Below are positions 38,604 to 46,640 of a stretch of 64,000 nt of DNA, in pieces. The DNA comes from Kitasatospora sp. CB01950 (GTDB taxonomy: Bacteria; Actinomycetota; Actinomycetes; Streptomycetales; Streptomycetaceae): NCBI RefSeq assembly GCF_001905465.1, contig NZ_LISX01000005.1, positions 243,300-307,299 on the forward strand. The letters run 5' to 3'. How positions within the stretch are numbered: the stretch's first letter is position 1; each line of letters starts with the position of its first letter. The notes below the pieces were generated by a model that did not search any database, was not told the origin of the DNA, and worked only from the letters and a program-made list of their open reading frames with translations. The position numbers and the translations under genes were made by a program.

Positions 38604-39950
38604 TCAGTGGCGGCGGCGGCTGCGGCGCGCCAGCACCACGCCGACCGCACCGAGGCCCAGCAGCACCGCGGCGGCGCCGGCCACCGGGGCGACCAGGCCG
38701 CTGCCGGTCTCGGCCAGCGGGCCGGTGGGCTTGTGGCGGCTCGGCTCGGGCGCGGGGCGCTCGCCGTGCGTGGGCTCCTCCGTCGGCTCGGGGGTCTCGG
38801 ACGGCGACGGGCTGGGGCTCTCCGACTGGCTCGGCGAGGGCGACGGCGAGGGGCTCTCGCTCGGCGACGGGGACGGCGACGGCGAGGGGCTCTGCCCGCA
38901 GGTCGGCAGGTCGCCGTTGAACGGGTAGGCGTGGATCTCCGTCCCGGCGGTGCCGGTCTGCAACAGGTTGCCGGCCACGTAGACGCGGCCGTTGGCACCG
39001 GGGGTGGACACCGTGAGGGTGCCGGCCGAGTTGCCCGCCATGATCGAGCCCTGGAACTGGGCGCCGCCGGAGATCGTCGCCGAGGTCGCCGCCGGGAAGT
39101 TCCACATCAACAGCGGCTGCATGTCGGTGAGTTGGTCGCCGGGGAATCCGCTGCCGGTGTTGGTGCGGATCAGCACCGGGTCCGGTCCGACCATATTGAC
39201 GATCACCGTGGCGCCGGCCGGGATCCCGGCGAACACGATGTCGGCGGCGGCGGTGTCGCTGCCGATGTTCCGGTCGACGTTGAAGATCTGACGCATGCTG
39301 TGGCCGTCGCCGGTGAAGGTGTACAGGTTGCCTTCGACGCTCAGCGTGCCGGTGGCGGTCTGCTCGGCCATGCAGGTCGAGTCGCCCTTGATAACGGTGC
39401 CGAGGCCGAGGTACGGCTCGATCGCCTCCGGGTCCTGGCGGGCCGCGCCGGGGCCGGAGAACTCCAGGGTGCCGCTCTCGGTGGTGCCGTAGGCCAGGTT
39501 GCCCCAGCGGGCCGGGTCGCCGCCGCCGATCTGCACCCGGTTGTTGGTGACGACGTCGACGGCGCCGCCGACCGTGACGTGGTCGGTGCCGGGCGGCGGC
39601 GCGACCTGGGAGCCGACGCCGACCACGCCCATGTTGAACAGGCCGCCGCCGTCCTTGTTCACGGTGAGGTCCTTGACCGTGACGACCTTCCCCTCGACCT
39701 CGGCGGCCCGGCCCTCCACCGTGTAACTTCCGCCGACGAAGACGTTGATCGTGTTGTCGGTGCCGGCAGCAGGGCCGTTGTGCGGCGGGATCGGGAACGG
39801 GTTCGGACAGTCTCCGACGCACGGCCCCAATGGCGGGGCGAGCTGGTCGGCCTGACCGATCGAAGCGACGGTGACCAGTGGGGCGGCGACGAGCGCCGCC
39901 ACTGCCGCGTACCGGACCATCCGGTTCTTGGGACGAGCGCCGTGTCGCAC
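38604..39950 (-). CDS. Choice-of-anchor A domain cell-wall protein with LAETG sortase signal
   Basis: The 448-residue surface protein has a signal peptide (residues about 1-30, VAALVAAPLVTVASIGQA). A choice-of-anchor A domain of about 300 residues contains NVFVGGSYTVEGRAAEVEGK, NMGVVGVGSQV and SIMAGNSAGTLTVSTPGANGRVYVAGNL. A Ser-Pro repeat stalk follows, then LAETGSG, a membrane helix and RRSRRRH. LAxTG signals in Streptomyces are cut by class E sortases and linked to peptidoglycan; no sortase gene is in the window. GTG 39950 follows AAAGGGG at five bases. Confidence 0.9.
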   Translation of the reverse strand: MRHGARPKNRMVRYAAVAALVAAPLVTVASIGQADQLAPPLGPCVGDCPNPFPIPPHNGPAAGTDNTINVFVGGSYTVEGRAAEVEGKVVTVKDLTVNKDGGGLFNMGVVGVGSQVAPPPGTDHVTVGGAVDVVTNNRVQIGGGDPARWGNLAYGTTESGTLEFSGPGAARQDPEAIEPYLGLGTVIKGDSTCMAEQTATGTLSVEGNLYTFTGDGHSMRQIFNVDRNIGSDTAAADIVFAGIPAGATVIVNMVGPDPVLIRTNTGSGFPGDQLTDMQPLLMWNFPAATSATISGGAQFQGSIMAGNSAGTLTVSTPGANGRVYVAGNLLQTGTAGTEIHAYPFNGDLPTCGQSPSPSPSPSPSESPSPSPSPSQSESPSPSPSETPEPTEEPTHGERPAPEPSRHKPTGPLAETGSGLVAPVAGAAAVLLGLGAVGVVLARRSRRRH

Positions 39951-40117
39951 GGACACCCCTTTCGTTGACGGTGGGTCGGCGGACAGCCGACCCTCGCCAG
40001 GAAAGGGGCACACAAGAGCGATAATCAGCCTCCCCTCGACCGACTCGCAGAAGAATCACTCGAACGGACTAAATTGCCGGTGCACAGGTGACGGCGCCCG
40101 CCCACCCAAGGAGACCC

Positions 40118-40777
40118 GTGTCGAACCACCCGCTCGCTCTGCTCGCCACCACCGCCGAGGTCCTCGCCCGGGCCGACGCCGACGAGCGGCTGCTCACCGA
40201 CGTCGAACGCGAACGCGCCGACCGCTTCCGCCGCCCCGCCGACCGCGACGACTACGTCGCCGCCCACCTGCTGGTCCGGTACTGTGCGGCCGCACACCTC
40301 GGCATCGACCCCGCCGACGTCGCCTTCGGCCAGCAGTGCCCCGGCTGCGGGCGCACCGGGCACGGCCGGCCGCTGCTCACCGACCGCCCGGGCGTCCACC
40401 TGAGCCTCTCCCACACCGGCGGGAGCATCGCCGCCGCGGCCGGCCCCGTCCCGATCGGCGTGGACGTCGAACACCTCGGCCCGCGCAACAACGACCCGGC
40501 GACGCTCGGCCACGTGCTCAGCCCCGCCGAGGCCGAACTCGTCCGCCGACACCCCGACCCCACCCGGGCGTTCCTGCGCCAGTGGGTGCGCAAGGAGGCA
40601 CTGATCAAGCTCGGCCGGGCCACCCTCGACCGACTGCCCGAGATCGACCTCTCCGCGCTTCCCCTCGACCCGCCCGTCCAGCACCGGCACGAGGACCTGC
40701 ACTACCTCGAACTCACCACCGAACACGTGCTGTTCACCGCGGCGGCCACCCTCCCGACGACCCTGGGCGAGCTGTGA
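40118..40777 (+). CDS. Sfp-type 4'-phosphopantetheinyl transferase
   Basis: The 219-residue enzyme transfers phosphopantetheine from CoA to carrier proteins. Motifs are HLSLSHTGGSIAAA, the magnesium-binding GVDVEHL and FLRQWVRKEALIKLGRA. A CPGCGRTGHG cysteine cluster sits in the middle, typical of many actinobacterial members. GTG 40118 has AAGGAG four bases upstream; an earlier start at 40088 is less convincing. No NRPS or PKS genes are nearby, so it probably serves carrier proteins elsewhere in the genome. Confidence 0.93.
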   Translation: MSNHPLALLATTAEVLARADADERLLTDVERERADRFRRPADRDDYVAAHLLVRYCAAAHLGIDPADVAFGQQCPGCGRTGHGRPLLTDRPGVHLSLSHTGGSIAAAAGPVPIGVDVEHLGPRNNDPATLGHVLSPAEAELVRRHPDPTRAFLRQWVRKEALIKLGRATLDRLPEIDLSALPLDPPVQHRHEDLHYLELTTEHVLFTAAATLPTTLGEL

Positions 40778-40865
40778 GGCCCTAGGGTCGTCAGCGCCAC
40801 CGGCGTCGCTCTCGCCCCCCCACTGGCGCAACGCCCGGACCGCGCCCGGGAGTTCGTCCCGTCGC

Positions 40866-41651
40866 TCACACCGTCCGCAGCACGTCCAGGAGTTCGGCGT
40901 GCACGCCGGGCGCGGCGGCGACGAAGGACGGCGCGGCCGGCGTCCACGGGCGGCCTTCGGCGTCGGTGACGGCGGCCCCGGCCTCGGCGGCGAGGAGCGC
41001 GCCCGGGAGCAGGTTGGCGGGGTCGGGGCCGTACTGCCAGAAGAGGGCGAGGTGGCCGGAGGCGACCTGGGCGATCTGGAGGGAGGTCGGGCCGAGGTTG
41101 CGGACCGCGAGGACGTGCGGCAGGACGGCGGTCAGCGAGGCGCCGGCGGCGTGCAGGGCGCGCGGGTCGCGGGCGATCAGCGGGGGTTGGGAGGTGGCCG
41201 CGACGGCGGCGGCCAGGGTGCGGGGGCGGGGTGCGCAGCGGCGGCCGTTCAGTCGGGTGCCGCCGCCGGCGGTCGCCGTGTGGGTGGTGCCGGCGAGCGG
41301 CGCGTGCACCACGGCCAGCACGGGCTTCCCGTCGCGCAGCAGCGTCGCGGTGAGCGCCCACTGCGGCAACGCGCTCAGGTACTGCACGGCGCCGTCGGTG
41401 GCGTCGCACAGCCACCACTCGCCGTCCCGCGGCACGTCCTGCGCCCATTCGTCGTCCAGCCAACCGGCCCCGGGGCGCAGTGCGGTGAGCCGTTCGCGCA
41501 GCAGCTCGCCGGCGGGCCGGTCGATCGCCTCGAACGCGGCGTGGGCCTGCTCGGGGGTGGCGGCGTCGACGGGTTCGGCCGGCTGCCGGGCCGCCAGCCG
41601 TGCGCCGACCTCGCGCAGGGCGGCCTCGGCGCCGGTCAGGATGTCGTCCAC
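40866..41651 (-). CDS. Inositol-monophosphatase-family protein with divergent metal motif
   Basis: The 261-residue protein has the IMPase fold pattern but altered metal sites: WLDDEWAQD in place of the usual GEE, CDATDGAVQYL in place of DPIDGT, and GPDPANLLPGALLAAEAGAAVTD in place of WDxAAG. The key aspartates remain, so hydrolase activity on a phosphate or sulfate ester is possible. AAGGAG lies six bases before the GTG start. It diverges from the double-HTH Lrp regulator 93 bp away, a likely controller. Confidence 0.85.
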   Translation of the reverse strand: MDDILTGAEAALREVGARLAARQPAEPVDAATPEQAHAAFEAIDRPAGELLRERLTALRPGAGWLDDEWAQDVPRDGEWWLCDATDGAVQYLSALPQWALTATLLRDGKPVLAVVHAPLAGTTHTATAGGGTRLNGRRCAPRPRTLAAAVAATSQPPLIARDPRALHAAGASLTAVLPHVLAVRNLGPTSLQIAQVASGHLALFWQYGPDPANLLPGALLAAEAGAAVTDAEGRPWTPAAPSFVAAAPGVHAELLDVLRTV

Positions 41652-41744
41652 GGGATTCTCCTTCGGTGCGGTGGGCTCCAGGAGTACCGTCGGGCCGACG
41701 CTTCAGGACGACTCTGGCGCGGGTTTCGACGAGAATCGGACAGC

Positions 41745-42725
41745 ATGGACACGGACACGGCGGATCCCGCCACACTGCTGGACGCGCTCGACCGGCGGCT
41801 GGTGCACGCGCTGCAGGTGGACGGGCGGGCCGAGAGCGGCCGGATCGCGCAGGTGCTGGGGGTGTCGGCGCGCACCGTGACCAGGCGGCTGGGCCGGCTG
41901 CTGGGCACCGGCGCCGTCCGGGTGGTGCGGATGCCGGACACCCGGGCGGCGGCGCTCGACGCGCTGCTGCTGCGGGTGCGGGTGCTGCGCGGCCGGGTGG
42001 ACGCGATCGCGCTGGCGCTGGCCGCCCGGGAGGACGTCCCGTTCGTGGACGTGATGCTGGGCGGGCAGGAGGTGTCGGCGGTGGTGCTCGGCGGCGCGGC
42101 CGCCCGGGACCGGCTGCTGTACGGGCAACTCCCGGCCACCGATGCGGTGGTGGAGTCGACCGCGCACGCGGTGCTGCACCTGTTCGCGGACGCCTCGGCG
42201 TGGCGCTGCGGCGCGCTGACCGCCGAGCAGGAGGCGCTGCTGGCCCCGCCGCCGCCCGCCGGTGCGCCGCCGGAGCCGGACCGGCTCGACCACCGGCTGC
42301 TCGACCTGCTGGCGGTGGACGCCCGCCGCTCGCACGCGGCGCTGGCCGCCGCCTCGGGCACGCCGGAGTCGACCGTCCGGCGGCGGCTGCACCGGCTCGC
42401 GGAGGGCGGCCTGCTGCGCACCCACGTGAGCGTGGACCCGCGGCTGCTGGGCGCCGCCGTGGACGCCAACCTGTGGCTGGAGCTGCCGCCGGGGCGGCTG
42501 GCGGCGGCCGGGGAGGCGCTGGCCCGGCACCCGCAGGTGCACGGGGTGCTGGCCACCGGCGGGCCGACCAACCTGATGGCCGCGGTGTTCTGCCCGGACC
42601 ACGCCGCGCTGTACCGCTTCCACACCGAAGTGCTGGGCCCGCTGGGGGTACAGCGCGCCGAGACGGCGATCGTGGCGCGGGCCGTCAAACGGGCCGGGGT
42701 GCGGCTTCGGCAGTTTCCCGGCTGA
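41745..42725 (+). CDS. Lrp/AsnC-family regulator with two HTH domains
   Basis: The 326-residue protein contains two tandem AsnC units: the first HTH at about 14-60 (LDRRLVHALQVDGRAESGRIAQVLGVSARTVTRRLGRL) and the second at about 180-225 (LDHRLLDLLAVDARRSHAALAAASGTPESTVRRRLHRL). Each is followed by a RAM-like segment, the second ending in VHGVLATGGPTNLMAAVFC. This duplicated form is common in Streptomyces. It probably controls the divergent phosphatase-like gene. The ribosome site before ATG 41745 is weak. Confidence 0.9.
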   Translation: MDTDTADPATLLDALDRRLVHALQVDGRAESGRIAQVLGVSARTVTRRLGRLLGTGAVRVVRMPDTRAAALDALLLRVRVLRGRVDAIALALAAREDVPFVDVMLGGQEVSAVVLGGAAARDRLLYGQLPATDAVVESTAHAVLHLFADASAWRCGALTAEQEALLAPPPPAGAPPEPDRLDHRLLDLLAVDARRSHAALAAASGTPESTVRRRLHRLAEGGLLRTHVSVDPRLLGAAVDANLWLELPPGRLAAAGEALARHPQVHGVLATGGPTNLMAAVFCPDHAALYRFHTEVLGPLGVQRAETAIVARAVKRAGVRLRQFPG

Positions 42726-42774
42726 ATGTCGGCGAACCGGCTCCGCTGTCGGTACGGCGGAGCAGACTGGAGGC

Positions 42775-43011
42775 ATGTGCCGAAGCATCAAGACTCTCCG
42801 TCCCCCGATGACGACCGACGCCACTCCCGAGGACGTGCACGCGGCGGCGCTCCAGTACGTCCGGAAGATCTCCGGGTTCCGTGCTCCCGCCGCGCACAAC
42901 CGGGAGGCGTTCGACGCGGCGGTCGCGGCCGTCGCGGCCGCCACCGCCGAGCTGCTGGCCGGCCTGGAGGTGCGGGGCGTCACGCCCCGTTCGTCGACCC
43001 CGGCCGAATGA
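42775..43011 (+). CDS. DUF2277 family small protein
   Basis: The 78-residue protein begins MCRSIKTLRPP and continues ATPEDVHAAALQYVRKISGFRAPAAHNREAFDAAVAAV, the conserved DUF2277 signature. The function is unknown; the MCRxIKxLRPP start is invariant in the family, which fixes the ATG. GGAGG lies very close to the start. Its last 32 bases overlap the 3' end of the convergent membrane-protein gene. Confidence 0.9.
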   Translation: MCRSIKTLRPPMTTDATPEDVHAAALQYVRKISGFRAPAAHNREAFDAAVAAVAAATAELLAGLEVRGVTPRSSTPAE

Positions 43012-43465
43012 CCATCAGCACCAGCACGACCACCCACAGCAGGTTGAACAGGCCCGCGGTCATCGGCAGCATCTTCAGCATGCCGGTGGCCCGGGCGGTC
43101 TCCGCCTCCTGGTTCTCGGTCGCGTCGATCGCGTCCACGGTGGCCTGCTGATTGGGCAGGACGAACAGCATCAGCACGGCCGCGGCGATGCCCGTCAGCA
43201 CCATCGAGGCGATCAGCCAGGCGTTGCCCAGCACGTGCATCGCCTGCGCGGTGCCGATGCCCAGCACGGGCACGGCGATCCCGATCAGCGCGTAGATGTT
43301 GCAGATCCGGTGCAGCAGCCGCACCGAGGCCTGCGCGGTCGCCTGCTCCGGCCCGGCCGCCAGTGCGGCCTTCGCCTTCCGCGGGAACATGCTCACCGCC
43401 ACCGCGACCGGACCGACGGCCAGCACGGCGACCACCAGATGCAGACTCAGCAGGAACTTCGCCAT
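42980..43465 (-). CDS. Four-helix membrane protein (DUF2269-like), function unknown
   Basis: The 161-residue protein has four membrane helices (FLLSLHLVVAVLAVGPVAVAVSMF, ICNIYALIGIAVPVLGIGTA, AWLIASMVLTGIAAAVLMLFVLP and a C-terminal WVVVLVLMVIRPG). The ...HLVVAVLAVGP... start resembles DUF2269 proteins. It overlaps the convergent DUF2277 gene by 32 bp, so both stops lie inside the other gene. GAAGGG is upstream of the ATG. Confidence 0.8.
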   Translation of the reverse strand: MAKFLLSLHLVVAVLAVGPVAVAVSMFPRKAKAALAAGPEQATAQASVRLLHRICNIYALIGIAVPVLGIGTAQAMHVLGNAWLIASMVLTGIAAAVLMLFVLPNQQATVDAIDATENQEAETARATGMLKMLPMTAGLFNLLWVVVLVLMVIRPGSTNGA

Positions 43466-43631
43466 CGCCGCCGCAACCCTTCAAAAAACCACCGGAAAAG
43501 AAATCGTCCGCCACGCTAGCAGCGCTTATCCGATGTCCCGGCCCCGCGTGCGCGGCTGGGCCCGGCGGACGCCCAACCCCCGCACGGGCCGGCCCAGTTG
43601 AGGCCCGGCCCCGCAGGGTGGCGGTGCCGGG

Positions 43632-45263
43632 TCAGGGCAGGTCGGGGATGCGGGCGAGGATCGCCGTCGTGTCGAGGCCGGTGGGCATCGTGCCGTAGGC
43701 CAGGCCGGATCGGCCGCCGAGGCGGGTCGTGCTGAAGGCCTCGGCGACGGCCGGGTCGCCGTGGCGCAGCAGCAGGGACGCCTGGAGCGTGAGGGCGAGG
43801 CGCTCGACCAGCCGGCGGGTGCGGTACTCGAGGTGCTCGGGGTCGGCGAGGTCCTTGCGGAGGTCGGCGACGGCGGTGTCGAAGTGCCGGTCGAGTCCGC
43901 TCGCGGCGTCGAGCTCGGCGAACACGGCCGCGACGGTCTCGGGCTGCCGGGCCATCGCGCGCAGCGCGTCGAGGGCGGCGACGTTGCCGGAGCCCTCCCA
44001 GATGGAGACCAGCGGCGCCTCGCGGTAGAGCCGCGGCATGCCGGACTCCTCGACATAGCCGTTGCCGCCCAGGCACTCCAGCGCCTCGGCCGCGTGGCCC
44101 GGGCCGCGCTTGCACACCCAGTACTTGGCGACGGCCAGGCCCAGGCGGCGGAACCGGGCCTCCTGTTCGTCACCGGCCAGCGCCTTGTCGGTGGCCTCGG
44201 CGAGCCGCATGGCGATCGCGGTCGCGGCCTCCGACTCGACGACCAGGTCGGCCAGCACGTTGCGCATCAGCGGCTGCTCGACCAGCGTCCTGCCGAACAC
44301 CTGCCGGTGGCCGGCGTGGTGCAGGGCCCGCAGCGCGCCGTAGCGCATCGCGGAGGCGCCGCCGATGGTGCAGTCCAGGCGGGTCATGTTGACCATCTCG
44401 ATGATGGTCCGCACCCCGCGGCCCTCCTCGCCGACCAGCCAGCCCACCGCGTCCTCGTACTCGATCTCGGACGAGGCGTTCGACTTGTTGCCGAGCTTGT
44501 CCTTGAGCCGTTGCAGCCGCAGCGCGTTGCGGCTGCCGTCGGGCAGGACGCGCGGCAGCACGAAGCAGGACAGGCCGCCGGGGGCCTGGGCGAGCGTCAG
44601 GAACAGGTCCGACATCGGCGCGGAGGTGAACCACTTGTGGCCGGTGAGCCGGTACGTGCCGTCGCCGGCGGGCACCGCACGGGTGGTGTTGGTGCGGACG
44701 TCGGAGCCGCCCTGCTTCTCGGTCATCGACATGCCGGCGATCAGCCCGCGCTTGCCGTGCGGTTCGCGCAGTCCGAAGTCGTACTCCCGGGCGGCGAGCA
44801 ACGGCTCGTAGGCGGCGGCGAGTTCGGGGCTGGTGCGGAGGGCCGGCACGGAGGCGTACGTCATCGAGATCGGACAGGTGTGCCCGGCCTCGACCTGCCC
44901 CCACACGTAGAACTTGGCCGCACGGGCGGTGTGCGCGCCCGGACGGTCGTCCCGCCACGGTGCGGCGTGCAGGCCGTGCTCGACCGCGGTGCGCATCAAC
45001 TCGTGCCAGTACGGGTGGAATTCGACCTCGTCGATGCGGTGCCCGTAGCGGTCGTGGGTGCGCAGCACCGGCGGGTTGTCGTTGGCGAGCCGGGCCCAGT
45101 CCGCGGCCTGCTCGGTGCCCGCCAGCCGCCCGAGCGCGTGCAGTTCCTCGGCGGCCCAGCCCGCGCCGGCCCGCTCCAGGGCGGCCAGCAGCGTGGGGTC
45201 CTCGGCGACGTCGTGGCCGAACGGGTCGGGCACCTGGTTGGTGACCTCGTGCGTGCTTGCCAT
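43632..45263 (-). CDS. Acyl-CoA dehydrogenase, AidB-like
   Basis: The 543-residue flavoenzyme is longer than classical acyl-CoA dehydrogenases and matches the AidB/ACAD-large group. Motifs include GMSMTEKQGGSDVRTNTTRA (FAD contact), HKWFTSAPMSDLFLTLAQ, CFVLPR, KLGNKSNASSEIEYEDAVGWLVGEEGRGVRTIIEMV and ECLGGNGYVEESGMPRLYREAPL. AidB in E. coli binds DNA and is tied to alkylation damage; many relatives are of unknown substrate. The ATG overlaps the stop of the tetR gene by one base (TGATG), so the pair is an operon under the palindrome at 45869-45891. Confidence 0.93.
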   Translation of the reverse strand: MASTHEVTNQVPDPFGHDVAEDPTLLAALERAGAGWAAEELHALGRLAGTEQAADWARLANDNPPVLRTHDRYGHRIDEVEFHPYWHELMRTAVEHGLHAAPWRDDRPGAHTARAAKFYVWGQVEAGHTCPISMTYASVPALRTSPELAAAYEPLLAAREYDFGLREPHGKRGLIAGMSMTEKQGGSDVRTNTTRAVPAGDGTYRLTGHKWFTSAPMSDLFLTLAQAPGGLSCFVLPRVLPDGSRNALRLQRLKDKLGNKSNASSEIEYEDAVGWLVGEEGRGVRTIIEMVNMTRLDCTIGGASAMRYGALRALHHAGHRQVFGRTLVEQPLMRNVLADLVVESEAATAIAMRLAEATDKALAGDEQEARFRRLGLAVAKYWVCKRGPGHAAEALECLGGNGYVEESGMPRLYREAPLVSIWEGSGNVAALDALRAMARQPETVAAVFAELDAASGLDRHFDTAVADLRKDLADPEHLEYRTRRLVERLALTLQASLLLRHGDPAVAEAFSTTRLGGRSGLAYGTMPTGLDTTAILARIPDLP

Positions 45264-45859
45264 CAGTGCCCTCCCAGGGCGCGCAGGGTGAAGGTGACGA
45301 GCTCGGGCAGTACGGCCTCCGACGGCTGCCCGTCCGTGAGCGGGCCGACCAGCGCCTCACCGACCGCTCCGACGATCCCGGCGGCGGTCGACTCGGCTCG
45401 CTGCGCGGGGAGTCGACCGGAGGCGACGGCCGCGTCGATCCGGGCCGCGATCAGGTCGCGGAACGCCCGCCGGAACACCAGTCGCTCCGCCTCGACCACC
45501 CGGTCCGCGGGCTCGGCGAGCAGCGCGTACGCCAGCCGGGGCGACTTCAGCGCCCGCGCGGCGAAGGTCTCCACCACGGCCGCCACCCCGTCCACCGGAT
45601 CGGCGACCCGTCCGGCGGCCTCGGTGACGGCGTCGATCTCCCGCCCGCAGACCGTCCGGAACAGCGTCACCGCGAGATCGGCCTTGCTGTCGAAGTGCTG
45701 GTACATGCTCCCGGTGGCGATCCCCGCCCGATCGGCGACCGCCGCCATCGAACACCCGCCGTACCCCCGCTCCGCGAGCAGAGCGACGGCGGCCCGCAGG
45801 ACGGCCTCCCGCTGACCGTCGAGGCGGGCCTGGACGGCGGCAGTGCGTCGATAGGCCAT
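45263..45859 (-). CDS. TetR-family regulator of the acyl-CoA dehydrogenase operon
   Basis: The 198-residue protein has an N-terminal HTH (AVLRAAVALLAERGYGGCSMAAVADRAGIATGSMYQHFDSKADL) and a ligand-binding domain with no recognisable specificity. It is translated just ahead of the AidB-like gene with a one-base overlap. A perfect 7-bp inverted repeat lies 9 bp before its start codon, an arrangement that predicts autorepression. The natural ligand may be an acyl-CoA; that is inferred from context. Confidence 0.92.
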   Translation of the reverse strand: MAYRRTAAVQARLDGQREAVLRAAVALLAERGYGGCSMAAVADRAGIATGSMYQHFDSKADLAVTLFRTVCGREIDAVTEAAGRVADPVDGVAAVVETFAARALKSPRLAYALLAEPADRVVEAERLVFRRAFRDLIAARIDAAVASGRLPAQRAESTAAGIVGAVGEALVGPLTDGQPSEAVLPELVTFTLRALGGH

Positions 45860-45868
45860 ATCAAGAAT

Positions 45869-45891
45869 TGAAGCACCGATTCACTGCTTCA
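45869..45891. promoter_or_regulatory. TetR operator candidate (TGAAGCA-N9-TGCTTCA)
   Basis: TGAAGCA (45869-45875) and TGCTTCA (45885-45891) form a perfect inverted repeat with a nine-base spacer. It lies directly upstream of the tetR/AidB-like operon, where a repressor would block transcription or translation initiation. Confidence 0.7.
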
Positions 45892-45943
45892 GAAAGGGGC
45901 AGCACCCAGGGACCCGGGGAAGGCGGGGGCCCACTCCGGCTGC

Positions 45944-46573
45944 CTACCGGCCCACCGCGCGCAGCGCGAACGGCAGCAGCCGGTCGGCGGCGGACTGCGC
46001 CGCGGCGGCATCCACCTGGTCGGGGCGCGGCATGAGCAGGAAGCGGCTCATCAGCGGGCCCACCACCACCGCTCCGACCAGATCCGGGTCCGGAACGGAG
46101 GCGATCTCGCCGCGCTCGGCCGCGCGCCGGACCACCTCCACGACCCGGCGGTGCACCGGCTCCAGGAAGGCCGTGGTGAGCGCGTCCGCCAGGGCGGCGT
46201 TCTGCGCCGCCTCGCCGACCAGCGCCTGCATCAGCCGGCCCGCCTCGCCGGTGAGCGCGGCGGCCTTGTCGCGCAGCAGGACGCGCAGGTCGCCCTCCAG
46301 GGAGCCGGTGTCCGGGTGCGCGTGGATGTCCTCGACGTGGGTGGCGGCCGCGGCGATCACCAGCTCGTCCTTGGAGGACCACCGCCGGTAGAGGGTCGCG
46401 GTGGAGACGCCCGCGCGGGCCGCCACCGCGGCGGTGGTCAGCGCGCCGTAGCCGCTCTCGGCGAGGACGGCCAGGGTGGCGTCCAGGATGGCCCGGTCGC
46501 GTGCGGCGTCGCGGGGGCGGCCCCGGCGCGGCGCGTTCCCGGGCGCGGGCTGCGGGGGTGCGGTGCGGGTCAT
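45944..46573 (-). CDS. TetR-family regulator divergent from aldehyde dehydrogenase
   Basis: The 209-residue protein has an HTH ([43 protein letters not shown]) and a TetR_C_11-like effector domain ([28 protein letters not shown]). The start is ATG 46573, three codons into the ORF's first methionine cluster. It diverges from an aldehyde dehydrogenase gene 67 bp away; a near-ideal palindrome fills the middle of that gap and is its probable operator. Confidence 0.92.
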   Translation of the reverse strand: MTRTAPPQPAPGNAPRRGRPRDAARDRAILDATLAVLAESGYGALTTAAVAARAGVSTATLYRRWSSKDELVIAAAATHVEDIHAHPDTGSLEGDLRVLLRDKAAALTGEAGRLMQALVGEAAQNAALADALTTAFLEPVHRRVVEVVRRAAERGEIASVPDPDLVGAVVVGPLMSRFLLMPRPDQVDAAAAQSAADRLLPFALRAVGR

Positions 46574-46599
46574 GGCACCCAGACTACGGGGAACCGCCA

Positions 46600-46628
46600 A
46601 AACGAAACGAAATCACTTCGTTTCGTTT
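46600..46628. promoter_or_regulatory. TetR operator candidate, perfect 12-bp inverted repeat
   Basis: AAACGAAACGAA (46600-46611) and TTCGTTTCGTTT (46617-46628) flank a 5-bp ATCAC spacer. It is AT-rich in a very GC-rich genome and lies between tetR (start 46573) and the aldehyde dehydrogenase (start 46641). Each arm is itself a duplicated AAACG/CGTTT unit, so two dimers may bind. Confidence 0.85.
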
Positions 46629-46640
46629 ATCCTCGACGCC

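Noticed and set aside
40118..40777. Phosphopantetheinyl transferase as a marker of a biosynthetic cluster
   Set aside because: No polyketide, peptide-synthetase or carrier-protein gene is present in the window.
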